Source of the DNA: Prostheceraeus crozeri
Lineage: Eukaryota > Platyhelminthes > Polycladida > Euryleptidae
DNA: 64,000 bases
NCBI GenBank assembly: GCA_907163375.1
Contig: CAJQUW010001071.1
Coordinates: 124,001 to 188,000, forward strand
Reading direction: 5' to 3'
Shown: positions 49,320-60,039 of the stretch, one piece after another
Layout: every line of letters starts with the position of its first letter
Position numbering within the stretch: position 1 is the first letter of the stretch
The notes under the pieces: model-generated
What the model was told of the DNA's origin: nothing
The model's database searches: none
What the model saw: the letters and a program-made list of their open reading frames with translations, nothing else
Made by a program: the position numbers and the translations under genes

Positions 49320-50930
49320 GTGATATATATTGTCTTTTTTTGACAGGGAATTGACCATTTTAATTGAATTTACTGTAGCGAGGGGCAATTTTCTTTGATT
49401 TATCTGATTCTGAATAAGCCTTTTGTTTGTTTCACTCAGGGATTGGATCGACCAAGTGCGAAAACGCTAAAATGTAGTCAGTCGTATATTCGGAGTAATT
49501 TTAGTTGTACGCGCATCATAGCACCGATATATTTCTCAACGTGAAAAGGAACTCAAAAATCTCAATGCACTTTCATATCACTACAAATAATCAGTTAATA
49601 GGAAGTTTGCTAATATTGACTGATATGATTTATCTGCGCCATTTCAGAACTATTTTTTATGAATGATATAAACTGAAATTATTGTTTAAAGTTAAGTTAA
49701 TGCTATAAATAATGATACATTGTGCAAGTGGTTATTTTGGCATAACACTCAAGTGGTACATACGGGAAGGTAGAGATTCGTGTTCATTTTTTGAACTCAT
49801 GCACTATGTTAACTGCTCCAGTAATTTTTTCACCATTTTTGAGTAAATTTCACTCATTTCCTTTTTTACAATGAGCATCAATCAAGACTGCCGGTGACAT
49901 GTGACTTGGTCATTGATTATCGTATTAGTATGACAACTGAAATGTTTTACAGTGTGAATAAAGGAGATTATTCACTTACTGAAATGTGCTGTACCTACTT
50001 TGTAATATACCGGTAGTGGAGGGTTGATTCAAGAAGGAGTATGCTATAAAATAGTGAATAATTCTACAAGCCGTGAGGCACGTTAGTGCCAGAAGGGCAT
50101 GCACCTGTATTGATAGGCCTATTTCGTAGAAGAAGCGTATTGGTACTTAGTCTAATAGGATAATCACAACATGCTACAAATACATAAAAGCATTAGGGGA
50201 TGAATTTACGGATGTTTATGGATTTGTTCCAATAATTTCGAAATTAGTTCCGTCCAAAAGATACATTTCGACAATTCGTTTGGAAGAATTCACGTATTAT
50301 GAATTATCAAACATTATATTTTACTACATTGGCAATTAGCGTTACGTCCTTTGTCAGTCATTAACACTGATTGCACATGTGTTATTTATATTTTTTCATC
50401 AGTATCAGCTCAACACCTTCATTCAGGAAGTTGGATAATCGCCGATTTCAAACCTGTTTCAAAACAGTTGCAATAGAAACTTCTCATGAAAGAGAATAAC
50501 TAAAATATATAATATAGTCTAGTACCGTCATCTTAATGATTTTGTTATTTATTCATCTGATAAAATGAATGAGATGATTGGCATTCCATTTGAATTTGAA
50601 ATGGAAAAGTTGCAGTTCTTTCAAAGTTTACTTAAGAGTAAGGTAAATCATGTATCGATTCACTCCAGATTTGTGACGATAACACGTTCCTTTCAGCTGC
50701 TCAGTAAGGTGTTGAACTTGCAACAATATGCCATTTCTCTAGATTTCATAAACATTTTAGCCAATTAGAAGTTGATTCAATATATTTCAAATCAAGGACT
50801 TAACTAGTTTTATTTTGTCATCATTTTACGTTGAAAGATTTTATCATAGAGAAAATATAAAGATAAATATAGGATTATCAAAACACAGTGAGACTTTGTA
50901 GGCAATAGTTGTGGTCTGCCTTGCACAGTG

Positions 50931-51010
50931 GCCCCGTGATAGCCCTGAAAGTGCTATTGGAAGTCGACAGGAAGGGCATCTGCACTAAAAATATCACAAC
51001 ACAGACTATT
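50931..51010 (+). repeat. RTE/SINE 3' tail fragment
   Basis: Contains GTCGACAGGAAGGGCATC followed by an A-rich end. I associate the GGAAGGGCATC word with 3' tails of RTE LINEs and their SINEs. The inverse occurs at 33089-33112. The rest of 49320-51470 is intron with nothing else that I can support. Confidence 0.45.
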
Positions 51011-51479
51011 TATCGTGTCAATTGATTTTCAATTCATTTTGTCACATGCTCTTTCATTGGTGTAATTCAGTGTTGCCAGGTGCTGCATAAGTTCAATGTA
51101 TAGCAATGCGTAAAAGTGATGTGGAATTTTTCTCGTGCTCAATTTTCTGTAAAATCACATGAGAATAAAAAGCGAATAGAACTTTTTCCTGTGTTAAGGA
51201 TTTCTTCACAAAGATTCTTGTGACTTCGTTTGCTTCTTTTGATACATTTTCTCAGATTCCTGTACTTAATTCTTACTTAATGAAACAAAAGCGCAACTCA
51301 AATTGTAGAATGCTTGCATATCAATTTTGATATTATATTTGTTTCCACAACTCAGCGATCATAATCAACATAGGTAGTTTCCATGTTCTGGAAGTACTGA
51401 GTCAGCATTGCTGTCAAGGATATGATGTGGATGCTGTAAATTCCATAAACTGCAATCCCTCTTTGACGTCCAAAGAGCC

Positions 51480-51830
51480 ATCTTTGAGAACCAATTAAGG
51501 GTCGTATATGTGGATGCCTGTGTGCGACATGCCATGCTTTATGGTTGCGAGTCATGGCCGTTGCTTTCATCCCATGAGAAGATGCTTGAGCGGGTGGAGA
51601 TGCGAATGCTTAAGTGGATGTGTGGATCAGAAAAGTTATCTGGATGGAAGTAGATGGTGAGACACGAGCATGAAGACAAAAGAAGACCTGGAAGTAAGTA
51701 GTTAAAGATGACCTTAAACGTGTCGGAGCCCAGGAAGCTGACGCTTGTGATCGACGGAAATGGAAGTCCATACTCAAGCAACAAGTGTCTAACCCAGCAT
51801 CTTCTGGAAGCAAGGGGCACAAAAAGAGTG
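51480..51830 (+). pseudogene. RTE-like LINE fragment
   Basis: Reads LYGCESWPLLSSHEKMLERV, EMRMLKWMCGSE, the well-known LYGsEtW...RMLRWMcG region at the end of RTE-like reverse transcriptases. Broken and truncated. Confidence 0.75.
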
Positions 51831-52436
51831 AGTGAGTTTTCCCTGTTCGATTGGATACTGTTTATCCGTGAGAGCAATCTCCAAATTTGTTGGGACATGA
51901 TCCTTTGTCTGACGAAGTTATAATGGACCCTCTTGTCTTAAGAGAGGGAATTTGCCGCTAATTTTCGATTCAGCAATAGCTTCTAGAACAACATTCAGCA
52001 AGCACTAATGGATACTTTTTCATTACGTTTTGACAATTCATGCTATTTTCAGATATCTATGAGATACATAACACCGAAAAAAGGTAAAGTCAGATAGGAA
52101 ATCGAAGTAATTACATTTGATGAAAGGGCTTTGGTTTTGGTTTTTCATTTGTTGATGGTGTACAACAATAGTTTTCCTTGTTTACCATTCGTTTGGTGTT
52201 TTGTATGAATTTGTAGTTTCTTTGTACAAGATCCTGTATAAATTGAAGATCTATTGGTACGAGGCTACTGCGTAAATTCGAAAAACACTACTGCTTCACT
52301 GGCCTTCTACCGCCAATTTTTGTGCCTTTAGTTCGGCATTTTTAAAACAGGAAACGGGCTGGATGATATGGATTTCTAATTTTCATGTTCTCAATATACT
52401 GTACGACGCATCATAAATACAGTTTCATTTTTTCAG

Positions 52437-52634
52437 ATTTGTCACCACGTAGAACAGAAAGTTCGTCAAGCACTCCGCTCAGTAATCCTATCGAGCCGTC
52501 AGTCAGAGATGCTATAGATTTTTCAACGCTGAAGATTTCGTCGAAAGCTCCTCAAAGGATTCCAGCTCCTCCACTTTCCAAAGGACCGCATTTTGCCCCT
52601 CCTCGAACGTCAAATAGCTCGGGAATCATATGCA
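52437..52634 (+). CDS. Host gene exon 3 of 3 visible (Ser/Pro-rich)
   Basis: Acceptor TTTTTTCAG ends at 52436 and donor GTAAGT starts at 52635. It begins two bases into a codon and ends one base in, so it is a symmetric phase 1-1 exon like the previous one. Protein: LSPRRTESSSSTPLSNPIEP, IDFSTLKISSKAPQRIPAPP, then HFAPPRTSNSSG. This continues the disordered Ser/Pro character. Later exons are not visible in the window. Confidence 0.65.
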
Positions 52635-53275
52635 GTAAGTTGACATGGATATTTTCTTGTTTATTGAGTATCATGTTGAATAGAATCAATTTTATGCTTG
52701 ACTTCGTTGCATTTTCCCCTCAGTATTTTTCAAAGTTTCTTTTTAATAATTACAACATTTCTGCGGTTTTGTATTATGCTTTCCTTGCGGCTAACGAGTG
52801 TTATGCAATTGCTTTCAAGTTTGCCACTACTGCCCTAAACCAAACCTGAAGAATTCAAAAAGTGTCTAAACGTGACGTCACACAAAATAGCCATCATTTT
52901 CATGGAAAGTCTTTGAAGTGTTTAGTTAACTTAGTTAACTTAGTCAAAAAACGATTTATTTTTAAATGGATATAAAACATGTTTGTTTTAGTGATAGAAA
53001 TTCGTTACAAGTTCAGATCTTAAGCATATGTCTTCAATTTGACGAAGGAATCGTTCAAATTATGTATTGCGTAGGTAGATCTCAAAAATTATTATTATTT
53101 TATCCTGCATGTAAATATTTACCCGAAATCAGTCCAAAGAAGACCGAAATATTCCCATTGATAGAGTTTCCCATAGTTATAAGACAAAAACGAAAGTTAT
53201 TAAATATCACTCTAAACATGAAACTGAACTGTCAGAATGCATAAGAAAGGTATTTCATAATAAACGAATTGAATG

Positions 53276-54310
53276 TTAACCTTCAACTTGACCACCGTCC
53301 AACTGAATGCACTCATTGCATCGCTCAACGAAAGACTCGTACGATGACTGAAACATTGTTGGGTTGAAAGTCCCCAGCTCATCTTCGATTCTTGTTCTCA
53401 ATTGTTCCACGGTTCTTGGAGCCTGTTTGTAAACTTTATCTCGCAGAGCTCCCCATAAAAAGAAATCATAAACAGTGAGGTCCGGTGATCTTGGTGGCCA
53501 TCGAACTGCTCCCTGTCTCCCGATCCACCTGTTTGGAAGATGCTCATCCAACAAAGACCGAGCGGTGAGACTGAAATGAGGCGGAGCTCCATCTTGTTGA
53601 TAAAGTTTGTTGCGATTCGATCTTCTTCGAAAGTAAGGGATCACCTTTTCGCGAAGTACTGTGCAGTAGCGGTCACTATTCATAGTCTCAGAGCTGATGT
53701 CGTAAGCCAAGACGCCGGACGGACCAACCATGCACCATACCGTGACCGAGTGTCGGTCTTGCAGCTTTTCAATCTGCATGTGTGGGTTTTCAGTTGCCCA
53801 GAAGTGGAGATTATGAAGATTCACTATGCCGTTGACGTGAAGAACAGCTTCGTCGGAAAATATGATGTTCTTATAAAAGTCACTGTCACTCTCTTGATTA
53901 CGACGTAACCATTGGCAAAATTCTAATCTTCTTTCACAGTCATCTTTGGATAAAGCTTGCACTTTTGTTGCCTTAAATGGATGAAGTCCATTTTTATGAA
54001 GACAGCGGACAACACTTGACTGAGAGTTACCAGTTTGCGTAGCAATCTGTCTAGTCGATGCTGTCGGTTTATCTTCCAATCGTTGATTGATTTCCTGGAA
54101 ACTGTCATCATCACCACTCGCGGTAACGGGTCTACCACTGCCTTCTCTCCTTTTATTGATGTCACCATATTCAAGGAAACGAGAAACCCATCGACGTATT
54201 GTGGATTCAGGAGGAGCCTCTTCATCATATTCTTTCGCGTATCGTCTTCTGGCTTCTCCGGTGTTTTCATAAGTGATAGCCCATGCAACAACCTTTGCTT
54301 TGCGTTCCAT
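53276..54310 (-). CDS. Tc1/mariner superfamily transposase, full open frame
   Basis: 344 residues. N-terminal helix-turn-helix (ESTIRRWVSRFLEYGDINKR, with GRPVTASGDD linker), second HTH (STRQIATQTGNSQSSVVRCL), then a DDD core: Asp in IIFSDEAVLHVNG, Asp in YQQDGAPPHF, Asp in WPPRSPDLTVYDFFLWG. This group resembles transposases with FSDE and WPPRSPDLTP signatures in insects and molluscs. It catalyses cut-and-paste transposition at TA sites. No stop or frameshift is visible, so the copy is young, although the left terminal repeat is damaged. Confidence 0.9.
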   Translation of the reverse strand: MERKAKVVAWAITYENTGEARRRYAKEYDEEAPPESTIRRWVSRFLEYGDINKRREGSGRPVTASGDDDSFQEINQRLEDKPTASTRQIATQTGNSQSSVVRCLHKNGLHPFKATKVQALSKDDCERRLEFCQWLRRNQESDSDFYKNIIFSDEAVLHVNGIVNLHNLHFWATENPHMQIEKLQDRHSVTVWCMVGPSGVLAYDISSETMNSDRYCTVLREKVIPYFRRRSNRNKLYQQDGAPPHFSLTARSLLDEHLPNRWIGRQGAVRWPPRSPDLTVYDFFLWGALRDKVYKQAPRTVEQLRTRIEDELGTFNPTMFQSSYESFVERCNECIQLDGGQVEG

Positions 54311-54442
54311 ATTGATGAATGCAAATCGAGAAATGAAATATCATATGATGAATGCAATATCATGCGTCGAGAAACAGCTTACTTATTTAAATTTAGAAAT
54401 GTATTATGTTGATTGATAGACAGTGAAATCATCTGTCTAATA

Positions 54443-54620
54443 TTAGAAGTTAACACAGATATCTAACATAATTAGAAATTTTTAACAAATCTAGTTAGTA
54501 CATAATTGAATTGAAGACATTATGCTTAATATCTGAACACAGATATATAACATATTTTGAAATTTTTAGCAAATCTAGTTAATACATAATTGAATTGAAG
54601 ACATATGCTTAATATCTGAA
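54443..54620. repeat. Two tandem copies of an 87-bp unit
   Basis: Both copies contain TAATTGAATTGAAGACAT and ATGCTTAATATCTGAAC, words that belong to the mariner terminal repeat. The unit probably duplicated part of that repeat after or at insertion. Confidence 0.7.
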
Positions 54621-54769
54621 CTTGTAACGAATTTCTATCACTAAAACAAACATGTTTTATATCCACTTAAAAATAAATCGCTTTTTTTGACTCACCCTGT
54701 ATGTAGTATTTAGTAATTCGATGTTGCTGAGATATCCTTAGCATTTACTAGAATCATCTGTTGTCATCT

Positions 54770-55090
54770 CTTATGTCTTCCACACCTCCTCGTACCCGGC
54801 AGATCCATCGTCATCACCTTATCACGCAGCGATCGTATCTCCGCATCACATGCCGTTCCATCTTTGTCTGGCCACTTTCTTGCTCATCGCTTTCACCTTG
54901 ATTGTACCTCTGATATATCTTGTCCTGTCCTTTCTCGTCACATTAAGCGCAAACCTCAGCATTCTCATCTCCAGCTATGATTCCGATTTCTTCGTCATTG
55001 CTAATTTTTCCAGTCTGTACGTCCTAAGAGGGTCGAGCGACTGTCCGATGGATCCTCCCCTTGATTTGCGCCGACACTTTCTTGTTGCAT
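54770..55090 (-). pseudogene. RTE-like LINE fragment
   Basis: The minus-strand translation includes RTYRLEKL, EMRMLRFAL, VTRKDR and KMERHVMRR, the end of an RTE-like reverse transcriptase. Several breaks. Confidence 0.55.
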
Positions 55091-55257
55091 GGAAGCCCAG
55101 GCACTAGTCTATCCATTCCAACTTTCCTGTATGCTCTTCCTTACTTCGATGCCATACTCGTAATGCTGAACAGTAGTTGAAACTAATCAGTATACATACA
55201 TGAAATCACGGCAATTATTTGGCTTTCCTCTCCTCTAGCTGCTTTCATGACAAATCA

Positions 55258-58200
55258 CTTTTTTTTTTTTTTTTTTTCTGCTGCAAAGTCCTTATTTATT
55301 GTATCACAAGTATAAGCAAAGCATAAGTAAAATAGAAATAAAAAATAAAATCAAAGGTAGTTAACTTCGTGGAGGTCTCTACTGTTCGGCATGCATGAAG
55401 TAATACTGGCCGCGTTCCCACGCTGCACGGCAAGACTCAGTCGCTGTTTGAGGAATGTGGTCGACCGTGGTTCACCGCTTCTCTCACAGATCTTCTTTCC
55501 AATTACATCGACCAGATTCTTGGCGTCGTCACCCCAAGCTCCCAATGTTTCCATTGCGAATGGACATAAAATGTGGGCTCTTGTAAGGCTTTCGTATTTG
55601 CGCTTCTTTTTTTCTTCGGCGTAGGATGCTAGGCTCCCTCCTCCTTGCACACTCGTACGGATGTTACTCACTGCCAAGGTGTCAACGCAGGTGTAGTCCC
55701 ATATGAGCGGTAGGCCTCTGGTCCAAGGAACGAGCGTGATGCCATCAGGTCTCTTGCCATCATCTCGGCTTAGACCGAGGGGTTCCAATACGGCGGGCAC
55801 ACCTGCTGAGACCAAAGCACGGCGAATAATGTCATTAGCTTCATGGTGGCGAGCGGCTCTACCCGAGTTTAGCCGACAACTCAAGCCATGTGTACCACTT
55901 TTGTCCACCATAGCACCGCATTTGCATTTGTGGGGAATGCAGACATCAGCGCCCAGACGCAAGGCAATGGCGATGCGTAGTTGCTCATCATTTAGTTTCA
56001 AGCCGAGGGACTGAATCGGAATTGAATTGAGCCACACACCAGCACCAGGTGCGGAAGCCGAAAGAAGGCGGCTCTTGGATTTGTCATCCGATACTGTATT
56101 GAGAAGCTGTTCGAACTGCCCTCTCACTAGAGGACGATCCCAAGCTCCCTGGCTTCCTGAGGATTCACCTATGGGTGGCTCTGACAGCGGAATTTTAGCT
56201 TGCCAGATACTCTTTGCATACATCAGATGCGGATCCTCCAGATCATGGGCTGGCATCAGTACATTGATTGTGTCCGAAGCACTGCTGGCCGAAGCTATAA
56301 ATGACGGAAGAGCCAGATCAGATGCTCGGCGAAAGCCCAGTCCTCCAAAAGATGTAGGTAGAAAAGCCTGTACATATGATTCTGGGGTGATCGCACAGTT
56401 CAAAATGGACTCCAATGAAGTTCTTTGAAGGTCGTCAAATTCCATTAAAAGATGAGGCAGGTCATAAAAAGGGTAGGTTCTCAACAAATAGAGAAGCTTC
56501 GGCATGGAAAGGCAATTCTTCAAAATGTAGAAGCTGTAGTGCGAGTCCAGGTCCTTGATGCGGTCAGTTAATTTCACCATGGCATCGACCTTCTTCTTGA
56601 AAATTGTTTCTGCAGACGGATCAAAAAGTGGTGTTCCCAGGAGAGTAGCGCAACTCATCGTTAGCAATTTCATTCGTTCGAATAAATTGGGGCCAGTGTA
56701 ATCTCCTATATGTACATGTAGATTCATGGGATCGAAAAATTCGCACTTGGATATGTTCAAACGCAACCCATATTTGTCTTGATGATGTATGATTGTATTG
56801 AGATCTTCATGCACTTGTTTTATTTCTCCAATCAGACAACCATCATCTAAATACCAGAAATTCAATTCACTTTTCAACTTACAAACAAGCTTATTAATAG
56901 CCAGGCTGAATCCCAGAGGGCCGATAGGATCTCCTTGTTGCATGCCTTCGGCTGAAAAGAGCTTGTGGTCTCCGTAGAAGAGATTTGAGTTATTGCCGTA
57001 CAGTTGTCTGATGAAGGGGAATAACTCGTTGATTTCGTCTCGTATCTCGTTGAGAACAACATCCCGTCGGATAGTGTTGAAGGCGTTGGCAAAGTCGACT
57101 TTTAGCATGACAATAGGAGTGCTGGCTTCCATTTTGTGAATCAAATAGTTGCGGACAGTATGAACAATAAGTTCCGCCCCCCTGCGGATTCCCACACCAA
57201 GTTGATGGGGGTAGAAGGTGTCTTTCACCAATGCGATTCCATGTCGGGCGGCAATCTTGCTCGCAATCCGGCGATAAACAGTTCCAACAGCAATAGGACG
57301 GACGTCGGCGTTCATCTTGGTCAATGCAGTCAACGAGGCTCCATATAGAAAGGGAGTTACATCATCTGGAACACTCCCTTTCAGCATCAAATTAATAAGG
57401 CGTGTCAAAGCTTTGATGAGGGAATTCCCGGTCTCTCCACAAGGCGTTGAGGTGAGGTCCTTCAAATGCTGTGGTTCCAATAGATCTGGACCACTAGCTG
57501 AGCCGGGCGCAAAACTTCGAATGGCTCGACGAATTTGGGTTTCGTCACATTGCAAAGCTTCATTGATTTCCCTTTCTGTTGGATTGGTTGGGTTCATGCG
57601 ATCGGCATGAGGAGTTGGATGCTTGCTCTGCAATTTCCCCAAAGTCTGTTCATTAAATTGGGATAACTCTTCATCAGAGGTAATCACACGGACAGCTCCT
57701 TTCATATCACCCTTTTCAATCTTCCTTTGAACAAGTTTTTCTCGTTTCGTCCGGGAATCGATGTTCGTGCCTTTAACAGAAGGGATATGATGATCCTGAG
57801 AAAATGTCTCCGGCGGCTGTGATATGTATGATGCAATGCGTCGATTGATCGTAGAAGAAAGGGACCTACGAGGTTGAGCTCTAGAATCTGGCTTGAACAG
57901 ACATTGTGAAGGGAACCGAAGTAAATTTCTCCATGCTTCAATGCTATTGCTATCACAAACTTCCACGATGAGGCCATTAAGAGCTGATCCGACTTGTATC
58001 CGAGATGCTTTTGGTATTCGGTAAAGTACAGAACCTTTGCGAAAAAGATCGAAATCAGATGCTAGAAGAGCTGACGATCTGTTCGAAACAGGGTCCGATG
58101 AAGTTGTAAAGTCATCAGCTTCTGATAGTTCAGGCTGACTGGAATGATCATTGAGCACTTGAGGATCTTGAGTCACACCAAAACGCAGGGTAGACGTTGA

Positions 58201-58440
58201 TTTACCCTTGCAAGCATGTCTTCTTATCGCTGAGTGCTGTTTCCAGCAATTATTGCATAGTACGCGATTGTACTCCGTGTAGAATGTCTGAGGAATAGAT
58301 TCCTGTCGGGATAAGTGTTCATTAACATGTGTATGAAGACCTTGTACGAAACGGTAAAAGCGAGTACAGGATGGTATTGGACAGTTAAAAGTAGGCATGG
58401 CTTCAATAGCGTCCAGTTAAATCAGAGTTAACCGTTCAGA
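55258..58440 (-). mobile_element. R2-type (RLE) LINE with poly(A) tail
   Basis: A minus-strand element of about 3.2 kb. A single long reading frame is followed by an A/T-rich 3' UTR and a run of about 21 A (55280-55258 read on the minus strand). Endonuclease type and poly(A) tail identify a non-LTR retrotransposon of the restriction-like-endonuclease group. No target duplication was identified. Confidence 0.85.
55351..58398 (-). CDS. LINE polyprotein: zinc fingers, reverse transcriptase, RLE endonuclease
   Basis: 1015 residues with no internal stop. The N-terminus has C2H2 (CPIPSCTRFYRFVQGLHTHV) and CxxC...HxxxC clusters for DNA binding. The reverse transcriptase runs about 290-570, with VMLKVDFANAFNTIRRD (motif A), AEGMQQGDPIGPLGFSLA (B) and FWYLDDGC (C, YLDD instead of the common YADD). 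The C-terminus has a CKCGAMVDKSGTHGLSCR zinc knuckle, then a PD-(D/E)xK endonuclease (GKRPDGITLVPW and WDYTCVDT). It primes cDNA at a nick cut by this endonuclease. The R2/Hero-like clade is inferred. An intact frame and a long poly(A) mean it may still be active. Confidence 0.92.
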   Translation of the reverse strand: MPTFNCPIPSCTRFYRFVQGLHTHVNEHLSRQESIPQTFYTEYNRVLCNNCWKQHSAIRRHACKGKSTSTLRFGVTQDPQVLNDHSSQPELSEADDFTTSSDPVSNRSSALLASDFDLFRKGSVLYRIPKASRIQVGSALNGLIVEVCDSNSIEAWRNLLRFPSQCLFKPDSRAQPRRSLSSTINRRIASYISQPPETFSQDHHIPSVKGTNIDSRTKREKLVQRKIEKGDMKGAVRVITSDEELSQFNEQTLGKLQSKHPTPHADRMNPTNPTEREINEALQCDETQIRRAIRSFAPGSASGPDLLEPQHLKDLTSTPCGETGNSLIKALTRLINLMLKGSVPDDVTPFLYGASLTALTKMNADVRPIAVGTVYRRIASKIAARHGIALVKDTFYPHQLGVGIRRGAELIVHTVRNYLIHKMEASTPIVMLKVDFANAFNTIRRDVVLNEIRDEINELFPFIRQLYGNNSNLFYGDHKLFSAEGMQQGDPIGPLGFSLAINKLVCKLKSELNFWYLDDGCLIGEIKQVHEDLNTIIHHQDKYGLRLNISKCEFFDPMNLHVHIGDYTGPNLFERMKLLTMSCATLLGTPLFDPSAETIFKKKVDAMVKLTDRIKDLDSHYSFYILKNCLSMPKLLYLLRTYPFYDLPHLLMEFDDLQRTSLESILNCAITPESYVQAFLPTSFGGLGFRRASDLALPSFIASASSASDTINVLMPAHDLEDPHLMYAKSIWQAKIPLSEPPIGESSGSQGAWDRPLVRGQFEQLLNTVSDDKSKSRLLSASAPGAGVWLNSIPIQSLGLKLNDEQLRIAIALRLGADVCIPHKCKCGAMVDKSGTHGLSCRLNSGRAARHHEANDIIRRALVSAGVPAVLEPLGLSRDDGKRPDGITLVPWTRGLPLIWDYTCVDTLAVSNIRTSVQGGGSLASYAEEKKKRKYESLTRAHILCPFAMETLGAWGDDAKNLVDVIGKKICERSGEPRSTTFLKQRLSLAVQRGNAASITSCMPNSRDLHEVNYL

Positions 58441-58458
58441 ATCAATAAAATATTATTG

Positions 58459-58530
58459 CTGAGGTAACCTCGAACTCACAACCTTCAGCTTCCAATCCAA
58501 GCTCGTTACCACTAGACCAGACAGACAAAG
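58459..58530 (-). repeat. tRNA-derived SINE head
   Basis: On the minus strand TGGTCTAGTGG (perfect A box) is followed by GGTTGTGAGTTCGAGGTTA (B box GTTCGAG). The ends do not pair as an acceptor stem and there is no anticodon stem of normal form. It directly precedes the 5' end of the LINE. Confidence 0.6.
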
Positions 58531-58668
58531 GTCACTTGCTTAATATGGCTATTGATGATCGGAAAATCAGCATAGAAATCGAATGTATAGCCACCAGTTG
58601 TGTCCAGACCAGACAACCAAAGTTACAATCCGTCGATAAGAGACCGATGAACAATACTCATCGATTGG

Positions 58669-59019
58669 ATGATACTAGGAAATGGGAAGCTGACCGTCAG
58701 TTTTTTTTTTGAAAATCAGTTTTTTTCGCTGAACAAAAGCATCTTAGGTGTTTACGGACATTATTTGGACGAAGAAACGCTTGTGTCGCTGCGTACAATT
58801 AAAGATGATTTTATTCGGATAGGCGGATACTTGAACATCGAAATTACGAATGCATTGATAAAATCCACCAAACAATCTTATCAAAAGTCCAACGCAGCAC
58901 TTGAGGAAAAGAGGAAATTGAAAGAAGCTGTCGCTAAGGAGCAGGAAGAGATAGGCTTAAAAAGGAAACGTGAAAATGAAGCTTCTGTTCAAGAGGATAT
59001 GGCGAAAGAAAGAAAGTAG
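58669..59019 (+). CDS. Coiled-coil open frame, uncertain
   Basis: 116 residues. GVYGHYLDEETLVSLRTIKD is followed by a Lys/Glu-rich helix (ALEEKRKLKEAVAKEQEEIG). Similar Lys/Glu tails close the hAT transposases in this window, so this may be a remnant of such a gene. No start context, weak support. Confidence 0.3.
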   Translation: MILGNGKLTVSFFFENQFFSLNKSILGVYGHYLDEETLVSLRTIKDDFIRIGGYLNIEITNALIKSTKQSYQKSNAALEEKRKLKEAVAKEQEEIGLKRKRENEASVQEDMAKERK

Positions 59020-59693
59020 CCATTATGAGGTAACAGAAGAGCAAATTCAATATACGAATACCGAGCTTCAGGAAATTTTCTAATCCAATGCTCTATCCAG
59101 AGTAAAGTTACTGAAAGTAAACGCTCATCTCAGTTTGGTCATTCAACAGAAACAAACAATCATAAAAGAGCTCCATGATTTAGAGGATCGGAAAAATTGA
59201 CAATCCATCGATTTTTTTAAGAGCCCCATGTTTATGGTGTGTGTTGGCGACATGAATATCAACTAAAATTGCGAATTAATTTGTTTTGCCCTATTATGCA
59301 TGTATGACATCAGTGCTAATTAATGATTGTTGCTCTTACTTAACAAATGACACTGAACCGTTATGGCCAAAATGCGCGGTGCAAAAACAAATTTTGAAAA
59401 ATCCTAAAAATTCTACATGTCTTTTTTGTTACACATTGATGAATATAAGATACTCCTTTCTCTTTATGTTGATATTGTCAAATACCTTAGTGTATTCATT
59501 GCAAATACTTCTAAAAACTCTGATTAATGAAGAAAATGACACAAATAAAATACCAAGATATTCTGATAAATTATGCAGCAGTACCTCTGAAAGATCCTAA
59601 TTTTGTGATAATAATTGTCATAGAAAATCACAAAATCATAAAATTTTTCTGATGCAAGTTGCTGGGAGGCCTGCAAATCGCCATGTAAACAGG

Positions 59694-60039
59694 TTAATGA
59701 TTCTTTACGTTTTTGCTTAGTTTTACACTATAAATGGCGTGTCTGTAGGTAGCCTTCTGAAAGGTATCAATATTAGATAAAGTAATTCTTGCCTGATTTG
59801 GAATGCCATTCGGTGTCCTTAGTTGATGTTTTCTTCTGCTACCTAATGTAAAAATTTCACTCAGTCGCTTCACTTCTAAGGTCTTGAGTAGTATGATGGT
59901 TAGGAATAATAGGTAGACAGAAGTTAGCATCACATTACCAACAGTCGTTTTTACTCTGACTGGATCTTTTTTAGCAGGTTCATGATTTTTGAGGATGGTT
60001 GTTGGATTCTGCTCGTCCTCGTCTATAATTTCAGATGTG
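59694..60039 (-). CDS. Terminal exon of a host membrane protein gene
   Basis: On the minus strand an acceptor TTTTTCTCTGTAG ends at 60040 and an open frame runs to the stop at 59696-59694. Protein: acidic-Pro lead (STSEIIDEDEQNPTTILKNH), a membrane segment (NVMLTSVYLLFLTIILLKTL), then a basic tail with RRKHQLRTPNG and KLSKNVKNH at the end. One membrane span near the C-terminus with a basic cytosolic side. Not recognised, and the upstream exons are not identified. Confidence 0.4.

Larger units (their letters stand above)
52934..54699 (-). mobile_element. Tc1/mariner-type element, nearly complete
   Basis: Inverted repeats of about 105 bp enclose an open transposase. The right end is CAGGGTGAGTCAAAA (inverse) next to a TA. 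The left copy matches well from AGTCAAAAAACG (52942) inward, but its outermost bases are changed. Inside the right repeat an 87-bp unit is duplicated (54443-54620). The size is that of an autonomous mariner-like element, inserted just after host exon 3. Confidence 0.85.
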
